The notes under the pieces: model-generated | Seen by the model: the letters and a program-made list of their open reading frames with translations, nothing else | Told to the model about the DNA's origin: nothing | Database searches by the model: none | Program-made: the position numbers and the translations under genes | In this document: piece after piece, positions 1 to 7,524 of the stretch | Layout of the letters: each line of letters begins with the position of its first letter | Numbering within the stretch: the first letter of the stretch is position 1 | Assembly (NCBI GenBank): GCA_017577715.1 | Contig: PKRC01000008.1 | Span: 1 to 64,000 of the forward strand | DNA: 64,000 nucleotides | From: Clostridia bacterium | GTDB lineage: Bacteria; Bacillota; Clostridia; Caldicoprobacterales; Caldicoprobacteraceae | Direction: 5' to 3'

Positions 1-44
1 AATAAAAAATATTTTACTAAAAAACTTTTTACAAAGCCGCAATT

Positions 45-875
45 TTAAATTTCTTCCCTTCTTGCGTTAAAAATAATAATAAAAATTCTTGTCATCAGAA
101 AAACCGCCATTATGCACATAAACACCCTGTAATCTAATCCTTTTACGCCTGTGGTGGGATATAAATAATAAGTTAAGCAATAATTTGCCTTTCCGAGTAA
201 AGCAAGTACAAAATTTTGTGTGAAATAAAGAACAGTGGGTAAAACCACAACTGTATACCTATTTACCTTTCTGAAAAACGATATAGCATAGGAAAATATG
301 GCAACTACACCGCCGAAAACGCCATCCAAGAACATGAACCACAGATTATGTAAGTATGGGTTTATAGTGTGCAGACCTTGAAAGTAAAGTCTGGTAAGAT
401 AATATCTGTCATAGGCGGAATTTCCTCCATTTACTTCGGAAACCGTATAGAGAGGAAAAGCAACCATACAGAGAAGCTGATTCAACAGTAAAGGCAAAAA
501 AATCACTATAAAGCCAGAGAAAAAGGTAACGATACCTTTGCTCAGGATATACGAACTTTTATTGCAGCGGGCAACGACAAAGTTAAGTACACGCCCTTTT
601 TTATCCTCCAAATATGTATCTGCAAACGCTATACTCGCCGGTAGGGTGAGAAAAAACAGATAATATATATCTCCTACAAAGCTGAAGTTGCCATTTCTAT
701 AACCTATCCACATCTGATAGGCAGAAGGCAACTCTGAAGTATAACCTTTATAGTATGTAATAGACGTTAAAATAAAAAGGATCGAGATCAGTACAACTTC
801 AATCGTCAGCACTATGTTAAACTCTCTTCTTTTGAGAAGCTTGGCAAATTCAGTTTTCAAAACATTAAACAACAC
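45..875 (-). CDS. ABC-2-type membrane permease
   Basis: A 276-residue integral membrane protein with about six hydrophobic segments (roughly residues 22-42, 70-88, 110-140, 178-202, 210-232, 252-272). The N-terminus (LLKTEFAKLLKRREF-like cytoplasmic start followed by a TM segment) and the overall layout match ABC-2-type permease subunits of exporters. An AAAGGAGG ribosome site lies just upstream of the ATG. It is the last gene visible in a minus-strand series after a response regulator, a sensor kinase and a small secreted protein, so it may be the membrane part of an exporter controlled by that two-component system. Its ATPase would have to lie to the left of the window. Family assignment is by topology and N-terminal pattern only; substrate unknown. 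Confidence 0.65.
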   Translation of the reverse strand: MLFNVLKTEFAKLLKRREFNIVLTIEVVLISILFILTSITYYKGYTSELPSAYQMWIGYRNGNFSFVGDIYYLFFLTLPASIAFADTYLEDKKGRVLNFVVARCNKSSYILSKGIVTFFSGFIVIFLPLLLNQLLCMVAFPLYTVSEVNGGNSAYDRYYLTRLYFQGLHTINPYLHNLWFMFLDGVFGGVVAIFSYAISFFRKVNRYTVVVLPTVLYFTQNFVLALLGKANYCLTYYLYPTTGVKGLDYRVFMCIMAVFLMTRIFIIIFNARREEI

Positions 876-961
876 AAAATCTGCCTCCTTTTATAAGTTC
901 GGGGCTATGATAAATACCATAGCCCCGAATAAAATCTGCTATATCTGTAATATTTCAACCC

Positions 962-1357
962 TTACCTCAAATCTGCATATCCGCTCAACGTCACGTTTAC
1001 ATATGTTATATCGTGATTTTGTGCATAAAGCATGATAAAAGTGCCTGCTCGCTCATCTGTCTTAAAACTTATTGTGTATGTCCCTTGCCCTTCATAGCAT
1101 GCATAATTATCTGATATCCTTGAGCCATCTTGCCTGACTACCCAGAAATCTGCTGCATCATACTGAGCGCCAACATAATCAACTCTATTTAATACATAAT
1201 CATCATTATAGACTTTGCTACCACTCATTACGACTACATCTTGCTTGAACCAGGGGAGCGAAACTTGATAATACCCACTAACTGCAAAAGCTGTTGTGAA
1301 TGACAAAAGAGTAATTGCCAAGCTCAGACACAGCAACAGCTTTCCATTTTTTCTTAT
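962..1357 (-). CDS. Small secreted protein, unknown function, probable AUA start
   Basis: A short exported protein with a signal peptide (hydrophobic core LLLCLSLAITLLSF, cleavage likely after TAFA) and a mature part of about 105 residues rich in Tyr, Asp and Val, consistent with a small beta-rich extracellular domain. The first ordinary start codon is TTG at 1336, but that would remove the positively charged n-region (RKNGK) of the signal peptide. Between the upstream in-frame stop and that TTG the only plausible initiator is ATA at 1357-1355, placed 10 nt after GAGGTG. I therefore extend the gene to 1357. It lies between a sensor kinase and an ABC-2-type permease on the same strand. I do not recognise the family. 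Confidence 0.55.
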   Translation of the reverse strand: MRKNGKLLLCLSLAITLLSFTTAFAVSGYYQVSLPWFKQDVVVMSGSKVYNDDYVLNRVDYVGAQYDAADFWVVRQDGSRISDNYACYEGQGTYTISFKTDERAGTFIMLYAQNHDITYVNVTLSGYADLR

Positions 1358-1416
1358 CGAGGTATTTCACCTCTTCCCCGAGATATACGGAACCTACCAG
1401 TAAGTCCTCTAAACTT

Positions 1417-1445
1417 ATATTAATATTTCATTCTAAAAATGTAAA
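1417..1445 (-). promoter_or_regulatory. SigA-type promoter for the small secreted protein gene
   Basis: Minus-strand -35 TTTACA (1445-1440) and -10 TAATAT (1422-1417) with a 17-bp spacer, about 60 bp before the probable start of the secreted-protein gene. The surrounding 1358-1631 gap is AT-rich and otherwise shows nothing. This suggests that the secreted protein and permease can be transcribed separately from the kinase. Confidence 0.5.
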
Positions 1446-1631
1446 CTGTAAAAATATTTTATTTTTAGCCAAATACAACCTTTAAATCAAAATATGTAAT
1501 ATAATTTTCATAATTTACACTAAATCTCAATTTTTTCCATTTTAAAAACAGTACAAGCCATGATAAAGAATTTTTGCTGTAATTTGTACAACAAAGTGAC
1601 GTCAAAACACAAAAGAAATACCAAAGCACAC

Positions 1632-2636
1632 CTATATAACCGCTTTATACAGGCGAATGAAGAAGGTGGTCCCTCTACCTTCACGGCTTTCCACCGTGAT
1701 ATCCCCGTTTTGCTCCTTGATTATGCTTTTTGCCATGGCAAGGCCGATTCCCACGCTGTCGGGCGACGCGTTTTTGCCCCTATAAAAGCGGGTAAATATA
1801 TGAGGGAGGTCCTCTTTGCTTATGCCCGGCCCGTTATCGGATATGCGGATTTCAAAGTAAAGCGGGTTGTCCTTTGCGGCAATCTCGATTTTACCATGCT
1901 CTGGAGCGTGCTCTATGCAGTTCTTAAGAATGTTGATAATTGCCTCGGTAGTCCATTGCAGGTCACACGTTAAAGTTTCATTCTGCCCTGTAACGGTACA
2001 GGTGATGCCTTTCACTTCCATGGGTATGAGGAGGGGTTTTAAAGCGTTTTCTATGAGAGTGCGCACCTTAACCCTCTCTCGCTTCATCTTCACCACGCCT
2101 GCATCCAGCCTGGCCATTTTAAGCAGCGAGGAAACTAGCCATTCTATGCGCTTTAATTGGGAGGAGATGCGGGCAGTGAATTCCCTGCGCTTTTCGGGCG
2201 GCAGGTCCTCGTTGCCCAGCAGGTCAACCATGACCATCATAGAGGTGAGGGGTGTTTTGAGCTGATGCGATATGTCAGCCATGTGCTCCGACAGGAGCAG
2301 TTTTTCACGCTGCAGCTTTTTGTTGTACTCCGAAAGCATCAAAGTCACCTTGTATATCTCATTCTTTAAAATGCTCAGTTCCCCCTCGACATTGTCGCGT
2401 ATGTCAAGCGAATGCTCTCCCGCACAGATCCGCCTTAAATAATCGGACAGCTTCCTTATCTGCCTGTAGCGGTAGGCCGTGAAAGCAAAAAACGTCGAAC
2501 ACAACAAAAAAGCCGTAATCAAAACGAGGATTCCGGCTTCCCTGCTGCTTGAGAAACCTATAATAACCAAAACAGTGCTCAAAACGGAAACTGCCACGGC
2601 AAACCTCTTTATTTCCCTATTTCTCCATAAAGACAC
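1632..2636 (-). CDS. Sensor histidine kinase, short-loop (intramembrane-sensing) type
   Basis: A 334-residue membrane histidine kinase. Two TM helices (about residues 11-27 and 32-54) are separated by only a few residues, as in intramembrane-sensing kinases that monitor cell-envelope stress or ABC exporters. A HAMP-like linker follows, then the HisKA box with the phospho-accepting His in DISHQLKTPLTS (about residue 120), then a HATPase_c domain with N box (NILKNCIEHA), G1 (DNGPGIS) and G2 (GIGLAMAK). The start is GTG, 8 nt after AGGAGG. It follows the response-regulator gene on the same strand across a 190-bp gap filled with degenerate repeats. It probably phosphorylates that regulator; the signal is unknown. 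Confidence 0.9.
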   Translation of the reverse strand: MSLWRNREIKRFAVAVSVLSTVLVIIGFSSSREAGILVLITAFLLCSTFFAFTAYRYRQIRKLSDYLRRICAGEHSLDIRDNVEGELSILKNEIYKVTLMLSEYNKKLQREKLLLSEHMADISHQLKTPLTSMMVMVDLLGNEDLPPEKRREFTARISSQLKRIEWLVSSLLKMARLDAGVVKMKRERVKVRTLIENALKPLLIPMEVKGITCTVTGQNETLTCDLQWTTEAIINILKNCIEHAPEHGKIEIAAKDNPLYFEIRISDNGPGISKEDLPHIFTRFYRGKNASPDSVGIGLAMAKSIIKEQNGDITVESREGRGTTFFIRLYKAVI

Positions 2637-2657
2637 TTCTAAATCCTCCTATATAAT

Positions 2658-2850
2658 GCTTTTGCTTGCCAACCCCATGCTAAAACTACTATATCTGGCA
2701 TCTTCTCGTTATTTTGTGAGAACGCTTTTGCTTAACAATGCTATTCCAAAGCTGCTATATCCTGTATCCTATGTGACTTCCTGCCCTCCAGCGTGGGCAA
2801 TATACTAAAATCTATACCCAAACCTCTATACTCGGTATCCTATTCCCCGC
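2658..2850. repeat. Degenerate tandem repeats copying the response-regulator 3' end
   Basis: The gap between response regulator and kinase contains three diverged copies of one sequence. Read on the minus strand, the last codons and stop of the regulator (ATAGGATAC, TATAG, TTTGG blocks) recur around 2790-2741 and more weakly around 2700-2660; the second and third copies share the end AAGCAAAAGC. Spacing is about 60-70 bp. The element looks like repeated duplication of a gene tail followed by divergence. Confidence 0.55.
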
Positions 2851-3506
2851 ACGGTCTTTATAATGGTGGGATTCTGAGGGTCGTCCTCTATCTTTTCCCT
2901 CAAGCGCTTAATGTAGACGGTGAGGGTGTTGTCATTGACAAAGTCACCCGATACATCCCAGATGCTTTGGAGCAGCTGATCCCGGGTCAGCACCTGCCCC
3001 CTGTTGCTGATCAGCGTGAGCAAAAGGCGGTATTCCAGGGCCGTCAAAAACACCTCCCTGCCGTTCTTCTTTACTTTCCCCTCGGCCAGATTAACGGTTA
3101 AGCCCCCGATGTTGATTATATGGTCTTCGCTTAATTTGTTTGCCCTACGGAGGACAGCCCGAATTCGGGAGTGAAGCTCCCTCAGCCTGAACGGCTTTGT
3201 GATGTAGTCATCGGCCCCCATGTCAAGCCCCATGACCACGCTTCCCTCATCATCCCGGGCGGTTAGAAATATTACCGGTGTATCCCCTTTTTCCTTAAGC
3301 TTTTTACACACATCAAATCCATTGCCGTCGGGAAGAGATATATCAATGATGGCAAAGTCAAAGTCCTGGGATGTTATTTTATCCAAGGCCGATGCCGCAT
3401 CATTGCAGATGACAACCTCAAAGCCCTCTTGCGACAGGGAATATTCTAGCCCCACGGCAATGGCTTCATCGTCCTCAACCAGCAGCAGCTTCATCATGGT
3501 AGGCAT
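2826..3506 (-). CDS. OmpR/PhoB-family response regulator
   Basis: A 226-residue two-component regulator. The receiver domain (residues about 5-115) has the acidic pocket (EDDE), the phospho-acceptor Asp in IIDISLPDG, the Thr/Ser switch (FLTARD) and the conserved Lys in ITKPF. The C-terminal winged-helix trans_reg_C domain (about 130-226) ends with the family hallmark VYIKRLREKIEDDP...TVRGIGYRV. The start ATG follows GGAGTG closely. It is the first gene of a minus-strand set with the sensor kinase, secreted protein and permease, which are its likely partner and candidate targets. The upstream gap to 3774 (268 bp) shows no convincing gene. Confidence 0.95.
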   Translation of the reverse strand: MPTMMKLLLVEDDEAIAVGLEYSLSQEGFEVVICNDAASALDKITSQDFDFAIIDISLPDGNGFDVCKKLKEKGDTPVIFLTARDDEGSVVMGLDMGADDYITKPFRLRELHSRIRAVLRRANKLSEDHIINIGGLTVNLAEGKVKKNGREVFLTALEYRLLLTLISNRGQVLTRDQLLQSIWDVSGDFVNDNTLTVYIKRLREKIEDDPQNPTIIKTVRGIGYRV

Positions 3507-3774
3507 GCCGCACTCCCACTCTTTATGTATAGTGGAGCGCCGTTACCTCCCCTCCATCAGAATACCCTCACCCAAAATCCTCTCATAGTTGTTCCTGTAA
3601 AATATCTTTGAAAATATACTATCACGGCAAATGCCGGTTTTCAAACAATGCGGGCTACTTTTCAAATAGAGCGGTGCGCTTACTATTACATGAGTTTTCT
3701 GGGGCTCATGAACTCTTTTATCTCCATTCTGGACATCCTTGAATGCCATCCTGCACATTCTCTTTGCCACTTTG

Positions 3775-4944
3775 TCAGCACACCTGCAATATCACGCACT
3801 TCAGATATTCGGTCTCCTTTGATGCCAGCAGTATAGGGTGATCCTTGGCCTGCGAGCGCCTCTCCACCACCCTCACATTCCTCTTTGCGTCAATGGCAGC
3901 GGTGTACAGGATGTCCATAAACAGCTCGGGCTCTATATGCTGCGAACAGGAGCAGGTTATCAGATACCCTCCCGGCCGTATTATCTTCATGGCCCTTAGG
4001 TTTATCTCCTTGTATCCCCTTATAGCATTTTGTACGGTATCCCGGGACTTGGTAAAGGCCGGCGGGTCAAGGATGACCACGTCGAAAACCTCCTTTTCCC
4101 TGTGGTACTTTCTCAAGACATCGAATGCATTACCCACCTCAAATTGGCATACGCCTTCATATCCGTTTAAGGCAGCATTTTTTCTGGCCACCTCCACCGC
4201 ATGTTCCGAAATGTCGATGCCTAAAACGCTGGCTGCTCCGTAATGGGCTGCATGTAGCGCAAAGGCCCCTGTATGAGTAAAGCAGTCCAGCACCCTTGCC
4301 CCCTTCACAAAGGGCCGTATTGCCGCCCTGTTTTCCTTTTGATCGAGGAAATAGCCCGTCTTCTGGCCGTTTGCGATATCAACGAGGAACTTTATGCCGT
4401 TCTCCACCATGATAACATCGGTATCAAACTCCCCTTTTATGTATCCTTTCCTCTGGTCAAGGCCCTCCAGCTCCCTTACGGGCGCATCGTTTCTCTCGTA
4501 GATCCCATCGGGCTTTATGACATCATCCAGTATATCCGCCAGCAGATGCTTGTACCTGTCGATGCCCAGCGCCAGGGTCTGCATGACGAGGTAAGTGGAA
4601 AACTTGTCCACTATAAGGGCCGGTAAAAAATCCGACTCGGCAAAGACCACCCTGCAGCTGTTCAAATCCGCAAACTGCTTTCTATACTCCCAGGCGGCTC
4701 GCACTCGCCTGTAAAAAAAGTCGGCATCGATTTCCTCCTGCTCACGTGTAAGCAACCGTATGGCAATCTGAGACCTGGGGTTGTAATAGCCCCTTCCTAA
4801 AAACCTTCCTTTATATGAGTATACATCCACCACGTCTCCGGGCTCACATTCCCCTTCAATTCGCTCTATGTCGCTTTTAAATATCCAGGGATGTCCATAC
4901 AGAGTCCTCTTCTCTTTGTTCTTCAATAGATAAGCTTTCGCCAT
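3775..4944 (-). CDS. rlmI: RlmI-like 23S rRNA (cytosine-5) methyltransferase
   Basis: A 389-residue SAM-dependent methyltransferase of the RlmI/RlmK family, which modifies cytosine 1962 of 23S rRNA in E. coli. An N-terminal PUA domain (about residues 2-70, with GHPWIFKSDI and GRFLGRGYYNP) is followed by the EEHEC-like linker and a Rossmann domain with the SAM motif VLDCFTHTGAFALHAA (about 218) and DIS at the second strand. Catalytic motifs are ILDPPAFTKS and CSCSQH. Length fits the family. The start is ATG after AGGAGG. It appears monocistronic. The gap 4945-5203 upstream shows nothing convincing. Confidence 0.9.
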   Translation of the reverse strand: MAKAYLLKNKEKRTLYGHPWIFKSDIERIEGECEPGDVVDVYSYKGRFLGRGYYNPRSQIAIRLLTREQEEIDADFFYRRVRAAWEYRKQFADLNSCRVVFAESDFLPALIVDKFSTYLVMQTLALGIDRYKHLLADILDDVIKPDGIYERNDAPVRELEGLDQRKGYIKGEFDTDVIMVENGIKFLVDIANGQKTGYFLDQKENRAAIRPFVKGARVLDCFTHTGAFALHAAHYGAASVLGIDISEHAVEVARKNAALNGYEGVCQFEVGNAFDVLRKYHREKEVFDVVILDPPAFTKSRDTVQNAIRGYKEINLRAMKIIRPGGYLITCSCSQHIEPELFMDILYTAAIDAKRNVRVVERRSQAKDHPILLASKETEYLKCVILQVC

Positions 4945-5203
4945 TGATTACTGCCTCCTCATGAACAGCATCTTAAGGTAATTCGGGTTTCATTCTAGGT
5001 CAACGCCGTTATATTCTATATCAGTAATATCCTTCATACATCCCTAAATATAACTCATTTAACATTTTCAAATGCCATAAGACCTCAACAAACCCATCAC
5101 ACCAGTGTCCCATTGCACCCTAATTATATCATAAAAAGATTACCGCCTTAAATAAAGACAATCCTGTCAAACTCTACAGGCCACTTTCTTATGGATTTCT
5201 TAC

Positions 5204-5231
5204 TTGACAAACCAAATTCCAAATCTATAAT
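5204..5231 (+). promoter_or_regulatory. Consensus SigA promoter of the marR-ABC exporter operon
   Basis: Perfect -35 TTGACA (5204-5209) and perfect -10 TATAAT (5226-5231) with a 16-bp spacer. Expected transcription start is near 5238, immediately before the palindromic operator. Such an ideal promoter implies strong transcription unless repressed. Confidence 0.85.
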
Positions 5232-5243
5232 ATCAATATAGAT

Positions 5244-5261
5244 TAGTTAGTTAACTAACTA
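5244..5261. promoter_or_regulatory. Perfect 18-bp palindrome, likely MarR operator
   Basis: TAGTTAGTTAACTAACTA is an exact inverted repeat directly downstream of the -10 box. MarR-family repressors bind palindromes of about this size and composition (AGTTA/TAACT half sites). Its place over the first transcribed bases and before the marR gene suggests autorepression of the operon. Confidence 0.8.
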
Positions 5262-5311
5262 TATTTGAGGATTTTATGTCCGCCTATTTCATTAGAGGAA
5301 AGGAGGATACA

Positions 5312-5782
5312 ATGCATCCATATCACATAACTCCCGACGAACCTCTAGGCCGCTTGTTTGCCGATACCGCCAAGCTACACCGCGACCTTTTTAGAAAGCT
5401 GGCCCACCAAAACGGCCTCGAACACGGGCAACCTTTCGTCTTAGCGGTAATCATAGCCAATGAAGGTATAAGTCAGCGTCAGCTCAGCGAAAAGCTATTT
5501 ATCACGCCGGCATCCACCACCGCGCTCTTGCAAAAGCTGGAAAAGGCAGGACTCATTGAGAGAATTCCAGATCCCAATGACCAGAGGGCATTTTGCATTT
5601 ATGCCACCGAAAAGGGGCGTATGGTAGACCAACGGATGAAGGAAGGGTTACAGGAGCTCGAAAAGGCGTGCTTTTACAACTTTTCTCAGCAAGAGCTTGA
5701 GGAATTTCGCAGGCTTCTTTTAAAACTCCACCAAAACCTGTACAACTTAAATCAAGGAGAATGGAGGAGTAAGATATGGTGA
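5312..5782 (+). CDS. MarR-family transcriptional regulator
   Basis: A 156-residue winged-helix repressor. Start chosen at ATG 5312 because AAAGGAGG lies 5 nt upstream; an earlier ATG at 5276 has no ribosome site. The MarR core is clear: recognition region ISQRQLSEKLFITPASTTALLQKLEKAGLIERIPDPNDQRAFCIYATEKGR (about residues 53-105), including the wing DPNDQRA. It ends inside the next gene by 7 nt, so it is translationally coupled to the exporter. It likely represses its own operon through the palindrome at 5244-5261 and is released by a toxic ligand exported by the pump; the ligand is unknown. Confidence 0.93.
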   Translation: MHPYHITPDEPLGRLFADTAKLHRDLFRKLAHQNGLEHGQPFVLAVIIANEGISQRQLSEKLFITPASTTALLQKLEKAGLIERIPDPNDQRAFCIYATEKGRMVDQRMKEGLQELEKACFYNFSQQELEEFRRLLLKLHQNLYNLNQGEWRSKIW

Positions 5783-7524
5783 AAATTTCACGCTACCTGA
5801 AACCCTACTGGGCATACGTCCTGATGGCACCTCTCTTTATGGCTCTGGAAGTATACATGGACCTATTGCAACCTAATTTAATGGCAGACATAGTGGATAA
5901 CGGCATCGCCAATGGAGACATGAATTACGTCTTAACCCGGCTGCTCATCATGCTGAGCATAGCCCTTGTAGGAATGGTAGGCGGAATAGGGTGTGTCTAT
6001 ACCTCCACCGTCGCTGCACTTGGGTTTGGCACCGACATCCGTTCCGACCTCTTCCGCAAGATCCAGACCTTTTCTTTTTCTAACCTTGATCGCTTTCAAA
6101 CCTCATCGCTGATTACCCGGCTCACCAACGATGTCACCCAGCTACAAAACGTGGTCGCCATGTCCCTTGCCATGATGATTCGTTCTCCTCTGCTGTGTAT
6201 CGGTTCCATCATAATGACCATAAGGATAAGCCCTTCCCTCGCTTCAGTGCTGCTGATAGCTCTACCCCTTACCATAATAGGCACCGCAGTAATCATCAGA
6301 AAGGGCTTCCCTCTATTCAGGCAGGTCCAATCGAAGATAGACAGGGTAAACACTATAATGCGTGAAAACCTGGCAGGAGTCAGGCTGGTAAAAGCGTTTT
6401 TGCGCAAGGATTTTGAGGAAAACCGGTTCAAAAATGCAAATGAAGAGCTGCGGGACATCGCCATTACGGCCGGCAGGCTCATGTCCATAGGCATGCCGCT
6501 TTTGATGCTCATTACAAACCTTGCTACCGTGACGGTGTTATGGCTGGGTGGCATACATGTGCAAAACGGTAGCCTGCAGATCGGGGAGCTAATCGCGTTT
6601 ATTAACTACCTTGTAAGGATAATGATGTCGCTGGTAATGATCGCCTTTATATTGACGGCTTTTTCCAGGGGCAAAGTTTCGGCAGACCGTATAAGGGAAG
6701 TGCTGATGGAAGAGCCGGATATCGTTGACCCGGCTGAAAGCCGAAACAATCCCTCACAGGAGCCCAAAATAACCCGTGGACAGGTAGTCTTTGAAAACGT
6801 AACTTTTAGTTACAGCCCGACTGGGGAGCCGGTTTTGAAAAACATATCCTTTACCGCCGAGCCCGGTGAAACGGTGGCCATAATTGGAGAGACGGGGTCT
6901 GGCAAGACCACGTTGGTAAGCCTTATTCCCCGGCTGTATGATCCGCAGGAAGGCCGCGTGTTAATAGATGGCGTTGATGTGCGGGAATATAGCCTTTACA
7001 ACCTGAGAAAGGAAATCGGAATGGTGATGCAAAATTCCCTCCTATTCTCGGGAAGCATATTGGATAACCTCCGCTGGGGAGACCCAGATGCAGACCTAGA
7101 AAAAGCTGTAGAAGTTGCAACCATAGCGCAAGCCCATCAATTTATAATGAAAACCCCCAACGGCTATGACACAGATTTAAGCCAGGGAGGCGTCAATCTA
7201 TCAGGGGGACAAAAACAGCGTTTGAACATCGCCCGGGCCCTCATGAAAAGGCCAAAGATTCTCATCCTGGACGATGCCACCAGCGCAGTTGACATGGTCA
7301 CTGAAGCTAAAATACAACGGGCTTTAAGACAGTGGAGCCACAAGTGTACAACCTTCATAATAGCTCAACGCATAAGCTCGGTCATGGACGCCGATAAGAT
7401 CATCGTCTTGGATAGAGGGCGAATAGCAGGAATAGGCATCCATGAGGAACTGCTGGCTTCCAACCCGCTATACCAGGATATCTACAGGTCACAGGTAGGA
7501 AAGGAGGAAAGAGCGCATGCCTGA
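5776..7524 (+). CDS. ABC exporter half-transporter with degenerate ATPase site
   Basis: A 582-residue fused membrane/ATPase subunit of a multidrug-type (ABCB-like) exporter. Six TM helices occupy about residues 15-310. The nucleotide-binding domain has Walker A GETGSGKTT (about 374-382), canonical signature LSGGQKQR and Walker B LILDDATSAVD. The catalytic Glu after Walker B is Asp, and the H-loop His is Gln (IIAQRISS), so this subunit carries the non-hydrolytic residues of an asymmetric heterodimer, as in BmrC/BmrD, LmrC/LmrD and TM287/TM288. It overlaps the upstream marR gene and the next half-transporter gene by 8 nt each, which fits equimolar synthesis. Probable role is drug or lipid efflux. 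Confidence 0.92.
   Translation: MVKISRYLKPYWAYVLMAPLFMALEVYMDLLQPNLMADIVDNGIANGDMNYVLTRLLIMLSIALVGMVGGIGCVYTSTVAALGFGTDIRSDLFRKIQTFSFSNLDRFQTSSLITRLTNDVTQLQNVVAMSLAMMIRSPLLCIGSIIMTIRISPSLASVLLIALPLTIIGTAVIIRKGFPLFRQVQSKIDRVNTIMRENLAGVRLVKAFLRKDFEENRFKNANEELRDIAITAGRLMSIGMPLLMLITNLATVTVLWLGGIHVQNGSLQIGELIAFINYLVRIMMSLVMIAFILTAFSRGKVSADRIREVLMEEPDIVDPAESRNNPSQEPKITRGQVVFENVTFSYSPTGEPVLKNISFTAEPGETVAIIGETGSGKTTLVSLIPRLYDPQEGRVLIDGVDVREYSLYNLRKEIGMVMQNSLLFSGSILDNLRWGDPDADLEKAVEVATIAQAHQFIMKTPNGYDTDLSQGGVNLSGGQKQRLNIARALMKRPKILILDDATSAVDMVTEAKIQRALRQWSHKCTTFIIAQRISSVMDADKIIVLDRGRIAGIGIHEELLASNPLYQDIYRSQVGKEERAHA

Noticed and set aside
3543..3770. 75-codon minus-strand frame between the response regulator and rlmI
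   Set aside because: No ribosome site, no domain, unlikely composition.
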